Below, in pieces: positions 1 through 10,366 of a stretch of DNA of 64,000 bases. Source of the DNA: Nothophaeocryptopus gaeumannii (lineage: Eukaryota > Ascomycota > Dothideomycetes > Mycosphaerellales > Mycosphaerellaceae). How positions within the stretch are numbered: position 1 is the stretch's first letter; each line of letters opens with the position of its first letter. A program made the translations under genes and the position numbers. Location: the NCBI GenBank assembly GCA_031771865.1, contig JASISA010000040.1, positions 558,001 to 622,000 on the forward strand, written 5' to 3'. Below the pieces are notes generated by a model. That model was given only the letters and a program-made list of their open reading frames with translations. It was not told where the DNA came from and ran no database searches.

Positions 1-94
1 TACACCCATCTCTTGAGCGCCGCGTACATCTGACAGTGTTGCGGTCATTTCCACTCCGTCTCTCACACCGCCCCTGCGTTCCACTCCTCCCAAG

Positions 95-1609
95 ATGGCG
101 TTGGCACCCAAGACCGAGTCTCACAGGATATTTGAGAAGCTCAAACGTCGCGACCCGAACAAGATCTGCTTCGACTGCGGCGCAAAGAATCCAACATGGT
201 CTTCAGTACCATTCGGCATCTACCTGTGTTTGGACTGCTCCGCGAACCATCGTAACTTGGGTGTCCACATCTCCTTCGTCCGATCCACAAACCTCGACCA
301 GTGGCAATGGGATCAGCTGCGACGTATGAAGGTTGGCGGGAATGAATCCGCGACGAAGTACTTCCAGTCTCACGGCGGAAGTGCTGCGCTGGCTAGCAAA
401 GACCCAAAGACAAAGTATACGAGCAACGCGGCGAACAAGTACAAGGATGAGTTGGCGAGACGAGTGGAGGCGGATATCAAGAAAAATCCCGATGGTGTGG
501 TTATTGAGGACGCAGCGGATGAAGCATCAAGCGGAACAAACACGCCAGCAGGCGAGCCGGATGACTTCTTCTCCAGCTGGGACAAGCCGGCCATCAAGAG
601 GCCGAGCAACCCACCTAGCCGCACTGGAACGCCTTCTCAGATTGGACGCACTGCAAGTCCATTCTTGAATGCGAATCAGAACGGCAATGGTGCTGCTCGA
701 CCCAAGAGCCCGCTCGTAGCTGTGGAAGGCGCTGAATCCGACAAGCCAGCTGCTGCCCGCGCCGTGAGCTCGACCGCGATACGCAAGACGGCTGTTCCGA
801 GCAAACCCAAAGCAAACATTCTCGGCGCAAAGAAGACTAAGCTCGGAGCGAAGAAGGTGGACGCCAGTGCGCTGGACTTCGACGAAGCAGAGAAGAAGGC
901 GCGGGAAGAGGAGGAGCGGAAAGCGCGGCTGGGATACGATCCAGATGAAGAGACGCCATCAGAGAACAAGATCACTGCAGCAAACCCTGCTTCCGCAACA
1001 GCGACCATTCACCAACCTACACCGGTCAGCCCCAATAACTTCGGCTCGACCGCGAAGCCTCGGGAACGCAGCGACAGCGAGATGGAGAGACTAGGTATGG
1101 GCGTTCGAAAACTTGGATTCGGACAGACTGGTGGAGCAAAGCAGCCCGCCAGTGCGCCGAAGGCTATGGGCTTTGGAAGCACCAGCAGAGCGGCGCCCGC
1201 ACAAGGTAAGACATCGCTTCCACTTCGCACAGAGTCTAGATTACTGACATTCTATACTATAGACGATGCCGACCGCTTCGCCCGCGAGAAGTTCGGCACC
1301 CAAAAAGGTATCTCGTCTGACGAATTCTTCGGCCGCGGCACATTCGATTCCAACGCCCAATCCGAAGCCAAAAACCGGCTCCAAGGCTTCGAAGGCGCGA
1401 CATCCATCTCTTCCAACGCATACTTCGGCCGCCCCGAAGATGAGGATGGAGGTGCTCCGGGGGAATATGGGGATTTGGAGAGTGCGGCTAAGGACTTTGT
1501 AAGGAAGTTCGGCGTGCAGGCAGGGGATGATATTGAGAATTTGACGAGTATGCTGGGCGAGGGGGCTGTTAAGTTGCAGGGGGCTATTAGACATTATCTG
1601 AATGGCTAG
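95..1609 (+). CDS. glo3: ADP-ribosylation factor GTPase-activating protein, Glo3-like
   Basis: Exons 95..1205 and 1263..1609; 485 aa. The N-terminus carries an ArfGAP zinc finger: C25-x2-C28, then 16 residues, then C45-x2-C48, followed by the invariant arginine R53. The middle (about 150-330) is low-complexity Ser/Pro/Ala/Lys. The C-terminal part (about 380-450) has repeated ISSNAYFG/ISSDEFFGR-type motifs, as in Glo3 and ArfGAP2/3. Proteins of this family stimulate GTP hydrolysis on Arf1 at Golgi COPI coats. The 57-nt intron is a multiple of three and has no stop, so an unspliced reading also stays open; its GTAAGA donor, ACTGAC branch and TATAG acceptor argue that it is removed. The start ATG lies in a CAAG-ATGGCG context. 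The Glo3 rather than Gcs1 assignment rests on the C-terminal motifs. Confidence 0.9.
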   Translation: MALAPKTESHRIFEKLKRRDPNKICFDCGAKNPTWSSVPFGIYLCLDCSANHRNLGVHISFVRSTNLDQWQWDQLRRMKVGGNESATKYFQSHGGSAALASKDPKTKYTSNAANKYKDELARRVEADIKKNPDGVVIEDAADEASSGTNTPAGEPDDFFSSWDKPAIKRPSNPPSRTGTPSQIGRTASPFLNANQNGNGAARPKSPLVAVEGAESDKPAAARAVSSTAIRKTAVPSKPKANILGAKKTKLGAKKVDASALDFDEAEKKAREEEERKARLGYDPDEETPSENKITAANPASATATIHQPTPVSPNNFGSTAKPRERSDSEMERLGMGVRKLGFGQTGGAKQPASAPKAMGFGSTSRAAPAQGKTSLPLRTESRLLTFYTIDDADRFAREKFGTQKGISSDEFFGRGTFDSNAQSEAKNRLQGFEGATSISSNAYFGRPEDEDGGAPGEYGDLESAAKDFVRKFGVQAGDDIENLTSMLGEGAVKLQGAIRHYLNG

Positions 1610-2176
1610 GGAGTGGCGGGAGAGTGAGATGGAATGGAATGGAGAGTGCATTGCGTGGCTTTGCTTTGGAGTTGAGCAGACAGCGCTTTTGATAGTATCT
1701 GCATACGACGAGCTAGAACATGGCCTTCTCCCCCTCTCTCACGCACACTCAACACTACCATCAGCATCTCATGTTATGCAGCTCGGGCGTCCCAGGGAGA
1801 CATGAGCGAGGGGAAGCGGCATTATGCGGTGCTGAGGTACCTCTCTAACACGTAGGTCGTTTCGATAGGCCGTCCGCGAATGGAGGAGCATAGAAGTTGA
1901 CCAATTTAAGGAAAGAGCTAGAGAAATCGGATGATAGCTCATGCTCTGAAGTCACATCTCGCCTGATCATAGTGATTGACATCACATAGGCAGAATCGGC
2001 AACGAGGGACGACTTTGATACGTGGGAATTCATGAAGTGAGGTAGTAGGTGACTTATGCTAGCTGTGTCCATTTGAGCTCCCTACAGTTGAACGTTTCAC
2101 CAAGAGCCTTCCGATGCTTCATCATTTCATCATTATTCGTACAATGCTGTCGCTCCTTTCTCCTGGACTGATACGT
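1610..2176. other. Intergenic, between convergent genes
   Basis: This is the shared 3' region of the ArfGAP and SDR genes. Only short, featureless ORFs are present. Confidence 0.6.
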
Positions 2177-3345
2177 TCAGAGACCAGCAATCAATTCGTA
2201 GCCGCCATCAACAGTAACATTCTGCCCATTAAAGTACTGATTTGTCACAGCAAACAAAATCGCCCCCGCCATATCCTCATCCTTCCCCGGCCTCTGCGCC
2301 GCCGTCTTTGACTCATACTTCTCCTTTGGAATATGACTCTTCTGGTTGGCACCGCTGTCCGAGGCCGTCATTTCTGAAGGAAAGACTCCAGGAGAAACAC
2401 TGTTGACTCGAATTTTCAGGCCATTCGTCTGGATTTCGTTGGCAAGCATGCGAGTTAGATGGAGGGCGGCTGCTTTGGATGCGTTGTATTGTGGATGATG
2501 TTGGGTGGTCTTGACTTCGCCGGACATGGATGCGATATTGAGAATGGTACCTGACCAACCCTTCGTCTTCTCTGTCGCAGCCTGGAGGAGTGGCAAGAAG
2601 CATGTACTGGAGAAGTAAATTTGACCGACGTTGGTCCGGTACACAGCCTCCCAGTCCTCGAAAGTAGCCTGCTCATTGTCGAATAGTGCTTCCTTGAGCT
2701 TCTCAGCACTGCCGGCTTCGGTGTTGAAGGTGGCAGTGGAGATGCCGGCGTTGTTGATGAGTATGTCGAGATGTGATTCTCGCTGGGAGATTTCGCTGTA
2801 GAGCTTGGCGATGGAGTCCTTCTTGCTCACGTCTGCTGTGAGCGGAATGATTTGGCCTGGGATCTCTCGACCGTAGGTCTCAGCCACGCGCTCGAGCTTC
2901 TCTTCGGTTCGTCCGACGATGTAGACCTTAGCTCCGTTCACTGCGAGGGCTTGAGTGGCCATGAGACCGATGCCTGAGCCGCCGCCTGGAGAGGATGTTA
3001 GGTCTGAGGCCAATATTGCTCGATTGAGTCTCACTTGCCTGTGACGAGGGCGACCTTGTCCTTCACATTGAAGACATTGGCCAGCCTGAAAGCGTCGTTG
3101 TTGTGCTTGTGTGGGTGATCAGAAGCCATATTGTAGTCTGCGGATACTGCTTTTGCTGTGCTTGAGGTTGTGAAGTGTCTGTTCAGCTGCTCGGCTCTGC
3201 GAAAATGTGGCGTTGTGTGAGTTGATCTCGCAATATTTGAGTAAAGAAGGCGGTATGGAAAGCACTTGTTGCTCAATGATGTTGCTGATGTCACGTTGAT
3301 GCGAGTGCTGCAGAGAATGGTAGTCCTTCGAAGAGGAGACATCAT
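2177..3345 (-). CDS. Short-chain dehydrogenase/reductase (RhlG/FabG-like), possibly mitochondrial
   Basis: Exons complement(2177..2985, 3039..3345); 371 aa from the first ATG. The Rossmann motif VTGGGSGIG is completed only after joining across a 53-nt intron with a GC donor (GCAAGT). Other SDR landmarks are NNAG, the catalytic Ser in NIASMSG, the YNASK motif and a C-terminal VDGG. It is an NAD(P)H-dependent oxidoreductase; the substrate is unknown, and the closest feel is to fungal 'rhamnolipid biosynthesis 3-oxoacyl-ACP reductase' entries. Residues 1-72 are rich in Arg/Ser/Thr with almost no acidic residues and could be a mitochondrial presequence. An internal ATG at residue 73 (MASDHPHK) would give a 299-aa cytosolic form of normal SDR length. 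Confidence 0.87.
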
Positions 3346-4255
3346 GTAGAAGAGCCGGGGACTACTGCAGACCTACCGTTACACACGCACAGTAAAAGAT
3401 GCATGACACGAAGTCAATGCCAGTGTGCATGTCATGATGATGTCGAGCTGAAGTCCGACTGCTGTGAAGAAGAGAACAACGGAGCCAGGTCCGATTGGCC
3501 AAGCCTTCGCAAAGAAGACCTCACTCAGCAATCTCTACCACTCTCACTCCGCGCACCCCTTGAGTCAGCTCTTCATCTTAAACGACGATGAGCCCATACA
3601 CTGGAGATGTGGTATTTATGCCTACGTAATCGCCCAACATGCAATGCGCCGACGCGTTCCCGACCGCCGACGGGACCTCGTGGAGGGATCAGTCTAAGAG
3701 CTGGAAGGAGATGAAGCACACCGGGTGAAGAGTCAGAATGGATACTCAATTCTCATGTGCCTAGCTGCGGTGGCTTGAATGTAACAAGCTGGTCATTTGA
3801 GGCATACTTCGAGGCATAGCTTGCTCTCACGGCGGCGTTATATGATAAACCTCCTCTTTCGGGAGAAATGGAAAAGCGTAAGACAATTAGGATTTCCTCG
3901 ATGCAGCCCGTTTCAACTTCAGGCTACATCACGCTATCTTTGTTCAAGATAGGGTGTGAAATGCGGGTTTTGTCGATGCAGTTGCTTTTCCTTTCATTAC
4001 GCTGCTGCGCGAGGATCAACGGGGCAGGAGCGAGTTCGTGTATCTTCGGATGATGTTGTTCATCTGTAACTACTGACGAGTATGCAAAATTTTGTGACTG
4101 ATGATCCCAAGAGCCCTATTCAACAGAAGACGTGCTGACGCTCCACGTTAGGTGGCGATCACGGATGGCTGAAGAGCTGGATGGCTGCTTGGCGGGAGTC
4201 AGTGCTTAGGAGACGGGCCAAAAAGACATAATAGGATAGCAAAAGAGATTCGACT
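3346..4255. other. Intergenic region upstream of the SDR gene
   Basis: About 900 bp with no supported gene. The small ORFs here have no recognisable motifs. The left part should hold the SDR promoter. Confidence 0.55.
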
Positions 4256-4373
4256 TGGTTCTGGTCTGATTCGAACAGACGATCTTTTGGGCTCCCCTAC
4301 CCAAGAGCCCGTTTCCAGGACTCCGGGTAGCGGAGATAGAGGCCAAATGCTCTGACCGCTGAGCCACAGATCC
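4256..4373 (-). tRNA. tRNA-like gene with internal insert, possibly tRNA-Arg(UCU) or a pseudo-tRNA
   Basis: Read on the minus strand. The 5' acceptor strand GGATCTG pairs with CAGAACC except for an A-A mismatch at pair 3-70. The D arm is GCTC/GAGC with an A-box sequence TGGCTCAGCGG. The T arm is GTCTG-TTCGAAT-CAGAC, which includes a B-box core. TTTGG can pair with CCAAA as the anticodon stem, leaving TCT as the anticodon and an insert of about 45 nt that itself folds into GC-rich hairpins. Position 33 would be C instead of the nearly universal T, so either the isotype call is wrong or the gene is degenerate. Confidence 0.5.
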
Positions 4374-4603
4374 GCATTTGATGTCTTGCGACACTTTTAG
4401 GTCATTGATATTGCTGCGAAGCGCTGCTTTGAAGCCGGGCGATATTCGGCGTAACGCACCTCCACTTTCACATGCCAAACGCCAAGATGCAGCAGTTACG
4501 TCAAGCAAAACGGTGCACTAACACGATCGAATTTGACACTTTCGTTCTTCCTCCCACTACCAAAACCAACAATACCAACACCAACACCAACCCAGGCCGC
4601 AGA

Positions 4604-5904
4604 ATGGGGAGCAACCACTTGCCGCCACACCTGCGGGCGATGCAGCGGAAGAAGAAAGAGAAGGAAGAGCAAGAGCAACTGCAGAATATCCCATGGCAAG
4701 AGCAGGCACCGGTGCGTGGTCATCCTCACAATTCCAATCAGCCGCACCAGGACTGACGGCAGTAGGGTGACCAAACAGTCGGAGTGTACGAATCATGGAA
4801 CGACGACGACTATTTGGCGCCTAGCCGATGGCCCAAGGTGATAACGTCCAGACCGAAATGACTGCAACGCGCTGACAATACTAGTACAAGCCTTCGCCAT
4901 CGCCGTTCGATGGCATGACGGAGAGGCAGCTGAAGGCGCACAGCATCTACCAACTGATCGAAGGAAAGAAGTTCAAGCCTAACCGCGAGTTCGTCTTCTA
5001 CGAAGGCAACTACGACGGTCCACTCGAGTGTGTCACCGCACTGCTTCAAGAGCTTGATCTCATCAGGTGGACGACCACGTCGCCTGCTGATTATGGCAGC
5101 GTCCACAGCAGCGCATACCTCGAAGCTGAGATGTTTAACAACAAGGCTACAAAGGTCATACTTGTGTTCGTCCACTGGGTGCTCAAGAAGAAGTGGAGTC
5201 TGAACCGGCACATGCCGTGCCAGGAAGTCATGCAGCAGTTGAAGAAGGCATGTGGACCGTTTCGGCTCACAGATTTTCCGCAAGAGCTAAGGGACAACAT
5301 CTATGGCTTCTGGGACGATCATCTCGCCTACAAGGAGCGAAAACACTGCCTTGTTGGCAAGCCTTTCGGCCTCCATCATTTTGCTCATGGCGAGATGGAG
5401 AAGGCGCCCATCGCCGTTGATGGCTACAATAGCGACTACACGAAGCAAATGCTGTCGAATCGACGGCTCCACGTCCTCTCTAGGGTCTACCGAGAATTTA
5501 GAGGTGCCGCTGCAGAGATCTACTTCGGAACGAACGACTTCGAGATCGACTGCCGGGGCTCACGAAGCTCACTTCACGATATCTCAGAGAGAATGTTATC
5601 GGTTGGTGCATGGAGACTAAAACATCTGCGGAAGCTCCAACTCACTCTTGGCTTCCAACATGGTCAATGGGATGAGATCAAGGTCGAGTACGTACCAAAA
5701 GTGGGGCTCAAGGCATGGCATCGTGAGGTGGACGAGTACGACTACACCGAACCAGAGGAGATGATTGAGTACACTGCTACGTTACAGCGCCGCAAGCGCG
5801 AGGAGGAATGGGATAGCACAGGAGTCATCGAGTTCTTCACAGCTGATCCCCATGCATTGCGTAAGGCGGTCACTGGCCACCATTCTATGCTGCGACGCTG
5901 GTGA
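4604..5904 (+). CDS. Hypothetical protein with F-box-like/2EXR-type motif
   Basis: Exons 4604..4711, 4766..4837 and 4885..5904; 399 aa, all junctions in phase 0. Intron 1 (54 nt) has GTGCGT, CTGAC and CAGTAG; intron 2 (47 nt) has GTGATA, CTGAC and ACTAG. Joining gives the continuous stretch DYLAPSRWPK-YKPSPSPFDG leading into the long exon. The N-terminus is Lys/Glu/Gln rich. Around residue 190 lies LTDFPQELRDNIYGFW, resembling the 'LPxELRxxIY' motif that opens many fungal F-box-like or 2EXR domains. The rest is not recognised and no function is assigned. The internal ATG at 4915 could be a start, but the upstream exons fit well. Confidence 0.68.
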
Positions 5905-6161
5905 TGAGCAGGCCAATAAAGCGAAGTGCATGTTCAGTTACTGTGTTCGCAGTCAGATCTCTGCTAGCGATGCATCGTGGATTGAGGTATGCTGTGGAAG
6001 TATGTGCAAATTAGCCACCGAAAGTACGCAACCCAAAGTGACGAGTGAATCAATCAGTGCGCAAAGGTTACAGCGCAGACCTGCCTATAAAGAGCATGGC
6101 AGGATCGCATATTGAAGGGAAAGGGAGCAGGTAGGATGCACAGCATACCTCAAACTCAACT

Positions 6162-7199
6162 TCACTTCATATCCAGCAACGTCTCTGCGTTTCTATGATA
6201 CAAGTCCTCGATCTCCTCTTCATCGAACAATTCCTTCACGCCCTTATCCATCTGCCCCAGCAGCATTTCAACACCATTCGGCCTCGTGAAAGGAAAGTCC
6301 GAACCATACATCAACCGCGAATGCGTCACACCAACGCCCTGCATAAGCCCTCGTATCTGCGTGGGAAACGCAAAACCAGCCATATCAAACCAGATCTGTC
6401 GATTGAAAGCTGCCTTCACTTCATCTTCCGTCACCCCCTCCCAAGGCCCAGGAACCAGCGCACTGAATCCCGTCCACCGAGAAAGTAAAGGTGGAAATGC
6501 ACCTCCAAGATGGGGTAGAATAATTTTGATATCCGGACATCGCTTGATTGTTCCACTCATAAATAGATTCGTCACCACCCTAGCAGTATCAAACAAGAAC
6601 TCCAGCATTGGATTCGGCAATCTTCCGGCAAAAGGCGCAGCTTTGACTGGCTGCTCTCCTCTTGTAAGCGACTCCGGTGAGCAAGGACATGTCGGCGTCG
6701 TGGGATGAATGAATACCAGAGCTTTGCGTTTGTTCAGCTCATCGAAAATCGGATCGAAAATGGTGTCGCCTAAGTAATGGCCGTGGGCATTCGTTTCGAA
6801 AACAAAGCCATCACAGCCCTCTTCAATCGCCCGAGGGATCTCTGCGAGACATCCCTCAACGTCCGGAATCGGTAGACTTGCGAAATATCCAAAGCGTTCT
6901 GGGAGGCGTTTCTTCAGATCCGAAGCGTATTTATTACATTGACGTGAGAGCGAGCGGCCGAGCTCGTCGTTGCCGGGGACTAAGTGGCAGCCCGGAGAGG
7001 AGATCGAAAGGACGGATTTCTGGATGCCGAGCTTGTTCATCAATTCGATATGCTCTTCAGGAGACCAGTCCGGCAGATACGGCATGCCATCCGGATTGCC
7101 ATGCCCGTGTTTCCGACATGCTTCCTGGTAGAAGGGCGGGAGAAAGTGCGAGTGGACGTCGACTTTGGAAGGCATTGATGAGGAGGAAGACATGGTCAT
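6162..7199 (-). CDS. Metal-dependent amidohydrolase, ACMSD / 6-methylsalicylate decarboxylase family
   Basis: Intronless; 345 aa, the usual length for this family. Amidohydrolase-2 metal ligands are visible: VDVHSHFLP (H16, H18), the histidine of FIHPTTP, the histidine of LPHLGGAFP and the aspartate of YGSDFPF. This family contains aminocarboxymuconate-semialdehyde decarboxylase, gamma-resorcylate decarboxylase and fungal 6-methylsalicylate decarboxylases, all non-oxidative decarboxylases of aromatic or related acids. The substrate cannot be read from the sequence. No polyketide synthase is nearby, so a catabolic role is as likely as a biosynthetic one. It is transcribed away from a second amidohydrolase at 8260 across a 1.06 kb gap. 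No signal peptide is seen. Confidence 0.88.
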   Translation of the reverse strand: MTMSSSSSMPSKVDVHSHFLPPFYQEACRKHGHGNPDGMPYLPDWSPEEHIELMNKLGIQKSVLSISSPGCHLVPGNDELGRSLSRQCNKYASDLKKRLPERFGYFASLPIPDVEGCLAEIPRAIEEGCDGFVFETNAHGHYLGDTIFDPIFDELNKRKALVFIHPTTPTCPCSPESLTRGEQPVKAAPFAGRLPNPMLEFLFDTARVVTNLFMSGTIKRCPDIKIILPHLGGAFPPLLSRWTGFSALVPGPWEGVTEDEVKAAFNRQIWFDMAGFAFPTQIRGLMQGVGVTHSRLMYGSDFPFTRPNGVEMLLGQMDKGVKELFDEEEIEDLYHRNAETLLDMK

Positions 7200-8259
7200 T
7201 AATTTACCTGGCTGGCTTTAGAATGAGCTGTTGAGCTTGAGAAATTTGATGGTCCTGAAAGATTATACGGGCCCTATATGAAAGATGCCATCTGAGGAGC
7301 CGAAAGTCTATTTCTGATATTCGTCACGCTGTCGGTTTCGTACTGGTGTGCGACCGGCAGGTGAGCGAATAGGAGCTTTGGGAGTACTGTGGCATGGGCG
7401 CAGAGGCTGGGCGAAGCGAGATGCTCTTCGCAGTCTCTCCGCGGATGGATATTTGTGTGCGTGTTGGTGCATCCAAAAAGAATCTCACCGACTTCGAGGA
7501 CTTGTATTTCATCCGTGCGCTCTCTGGTCCAGTACGGAGGACCATATCATTGAAGTGGCGGCATCTTTTCCGCGCCTTCTCCTCGTCCAACATCAGCCTC
7601 CTTCGCAGTTCATCGCAGGCTTGAATGTCCGAGAAGTCATGGCTGCATGCTATACGAGGCCATGACCTGCTTTTCCTGCTCTTTAAGAGGCAATTATCTT
7701 GAAGAAATCTCCAGCCGCAGCGGCCCTCCGGTTCACCCGCATTGCATTGCATCACCGTGGCACTGCATCCTGCTCGGAAACGATGAACCCGCTTGATTGC
7801 TGCAGCAGAGGTGGATCTGAGCAAAAAGAAGGCGTTTTACTCTCGAGAGCCGTCTGGTTTGAGTCGAATATCCGGTTTCGAATTATGTGCTGAACGTCAG
7901 GATTTGAGACAGCTGTTCGCGAAGGACACCTGCCTTGAAAAGGTAAGAAGTGCAGTGCGATCTCGAACCGAAACCCTGCAGAAGCCGACAGAGAACTCTC
8001 CAAGCGTTCCGACGCCTGTTTAAAATACGATACCGGCCTACTAGCGGTCTCGGTAGGCGGCACCTAGAGTTATTGACGTACTGTATAATCTTGCACGACG
8101 TCGAAGCTCAGGTGTGCGAAGCACTCTCGTCTGCGACGACCGCCCTATGAATGCGAGCAGGGTTCGCGATCCCAAAGCGTAAGCGGACTTGTATATCAAG
8201 ACGACTTTCTTCTATATCTCTCGCAGTACATCCTCGGAGCAACCATAGCAAGCAGCACC
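7200..8259. other. Intergenic region between divergent amidohydrolases
   Basis: About 1.06 kb, probably holding both promoters. A 166-codon minus-strand ORF (7324..7824) is Arg/Ser/Cys rich, shows no known motif and is not called. Confidence 0.55.
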
Positions 8260-9609
8260 ATGACCTCTTTCCTGATCACAGACGTCCGCATCTTTGATGG
8301 CGAGAAGACAATCGAGAACGGATCGGTCCTAGTCGAGAATGGCAAAATTTCCAAAGTGTCTTCGGGTTCGGTCCAGTATGAAGGCAAGACCATATCGAAA
8401 CCTGGCCATACGCTACTTCCGGGCCTAGTTGATGTCCACATCCATGCCAACAGCGGTACCGAGGTTGCGCTGCCTCAAGCCTTGCGGTTTGGAGTGACCA
8501 CTGTCTGCGACATGCACAACGAGTGGCCCAACATCCAGAAACTTAAGAAGCAGAGGGAAGGCGGCGACTGTGCGGACCTCAAGACGACGAGCTTCGCGGC
8601 GACCATTGATATGGGCTGGCCTATGCCGATCGTGCTCATGACTCATGACAGCCCCGAGGTATGCAGAAATAGAGCACTGTATTTTGTGCCAGTGCAGCTG
8701 ACAGTCTGATAGACAAGAGCAGAAATTGCAACTTGGCCAAAGTTAGAGACCCCAGAGGACGGACGTCAATATATACAAGACAGACTGAAGGAAGGCGTGG
8801 ACTACATCAAGCTAATGCACGAATCCGGCACCGTGATGGGCCACGAATTCAACATGCCTTCCATCGAGCTCCAGAAAGCCGTCATCGACGAAGCTCACAA
8901 GAACGGCTTAAAGGTAGTCGCCCACGCAACATGTCTCGAAGACACCATCGCCATTCTAGATGCTGGAGTCGATGGCATGACACATACCTTCATTGACCAG
9001 CCGCCCACTCCGAAGCTGATTGAGGCTTACAAGAGGAGAGATGCGCATTGTAATCCGACGCTCTCTGCTATGGGAAGTGGGACGACCGAGGGCAAGGCTA
9101 TGCAAGAGAAGTTTGCTCATGATCCGCGCGTGCAGCATCTTATAGGTCAGGTGGAAAGGGAGAGGATGTGCATGTGTATGTCGTTTGCGCAGAAAGCTGG
9201 CTCGAAGTGCGAGAGTGCATATGAGAGTGTAAGGCAGTTGAAGAAGGCTGGGATTACTATACTCTGGTAAGCTCTGGAACAAGCTGCTACTCTGCTCGCT
9301 TGCTAATGAGGTCGCAGTGGCTCCGACTCTGCTGGGCCGGCAGTGGGAACAGCTTATGGACTTTCTACCCACCAGGAGCTCGCCTTGTTCGTGCAGGAAT
9401 GCGGTTTCACACCTGAAGAGGCACTCAAGTCGGCGACATCTGTCCCAGCGAAGCGCTTCAACTTCCCAGATCGAGGTCTTATCAAGGAGGGACTTCGCGC
9501 TGACCTCACGCTGGTTGAAGGCAACCCGCTGGAGAACATAGACCATACCTTGGATCTGAGAGGTGTGTGGACAGAAGGCCAGCTGTGTAGTACGTACAAG
9601 GGCCTGTAG
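8260..9609 (+). CDS. Amidohydrolase, imidazolonepropionase-like / prolidase-type
   Basis: Exons 8260..8658, 8713..9266 and 9318..9609; 414 aa. Introns are 54 and 51 nt with normal ends. Splicing restores TILCGSDSAGP, giving the conserved metal-site aspartate. Other landmarks are VDVHIHANSG (H60, H62), the lysine of VDYIKLMHESG, the histidine of VVAHATCLED and that of GMTHTF. The protein begins with the small beta domain typical of the family (ITDVRIFDGE) and ends with the matching strand (RADLTLVEGNPL). Members hydrolyse cyclic or peptide amide bonds, and fungal relatives include mycotoxin-degrading amidohydrolases; the substrate here is unknown. No signal peptide is apparent, so it is probably cytosolic. 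Confidence 0.88.
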
Positions 9610-9634
9610 TTTAGCGACGTATGAATTTGCAATA

Positions 9635-10366
9635 TCAAGCCTTCTCCGGCTGCCCTTGCTCATCAACATTAGGCCAAAATTCCGCCTCCACCCACAAAAC
9701 CTGTCGCCACGCCGCCTCACACTCCTTCCACACCCATCCGCCTTCCTCCACTCCCCACTCATTGCACATTTTATTAACCAAACCACCCAATCGCCTCACA
9801 AAAGCTTCAAATTCGGCAGAGCTCCAATGAGGAATAAACACCCGTTGCATAACATCCCGATCCTTACTCGCAATCCCCTGATCCATCTTCGCCCAACTAT
9901 ACCTCCAACTCCTCAAATAACACTCCTCCGTCGCCCACAGAATCGTCAACCCCACCAGCAACGGACGCCCTTGTGAAAGTGCCCCAGCGAATAAATCCTG
10001 ATAACTCCTCGTCGCCCTTTCACATTCGCAATCGCAGATAGCGTCGAAGAATCCTTCCGCTGAGGCGGTTTCTTCGAAAAGGCGGATTTCGGTTCGGATG
10101 TTGGAGAGCGAGTCGATGAGGGCGTCTGTTACGCGCCATTCGATTGTGTTTTCTCGGTCGGCGGTGTTGGGGATGGAGATGGAAGCGAGGAGATTGCCAA
10201 TGAAGTTCACGTAGGAGAGGGCGTACATGCGGTCTTGGGCGAGCCAGTGTTTTAATTTTGAGGGTGGGAGGGAGGATGTTGCTGCTGCTGTGAGGAAAGG
10301 GTGTTGGGTTGCTTTCTTGAGGCCGGAAGGGTCGAGGTTGATGAGGTGGGATGTTAGGGAGGGCAT
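9635..10366 (-). CDS. TENA/THI-4 family protein (thiaminase II-like fold)
   Basis: Intronless; 243 aa. The helical pattern LKHWLAQDRMYALSYVNFIGNLLA near the N-terminus, then a central ECERATRSYQDLF and a C-terminal Trp/Glu-rich helix, match the heme-oxygenase-like TENA/THI-4/PQQC fold. Characterised members salvage thiamine pyrimidine breakdown products, but many fungal members of this type have no known activity. The gene ends only about 25 bp from the stop of the convergent amidohydrolase, so the 3' UTRs must overlap. Fold assignment is fairly secure; function is inference. Confidence 0.75.
   Translation of the reverse strand: MPSLTSHLINLDPSGLKKATQHPFLTAAATSSLPPSKLKHWLAQDRMYALSYVNFIGNLLASISIPNTADRENTIEWRVTDALIDSLSNIRTEIRLFEETASAEGFFDAICDCECERATRSYQDLFAGALSQGRPLLVGLTILWATEECYLRSWRYSWAKMDQGIASKDRDVMQRVFIPHWSSAEFEAFVRRLGGLVNKMCNEWGVEEGGWVWKECEAAWRQVLWVEAEFWPNVDEQGQPEKA

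Noticed and set aside
7324..7824. 166-codon minus-strand ORF between the amidohydrolases
   Set aside because: No domain, signal peptide or protein-like conservation pattern; lies in a presumed promoter region.
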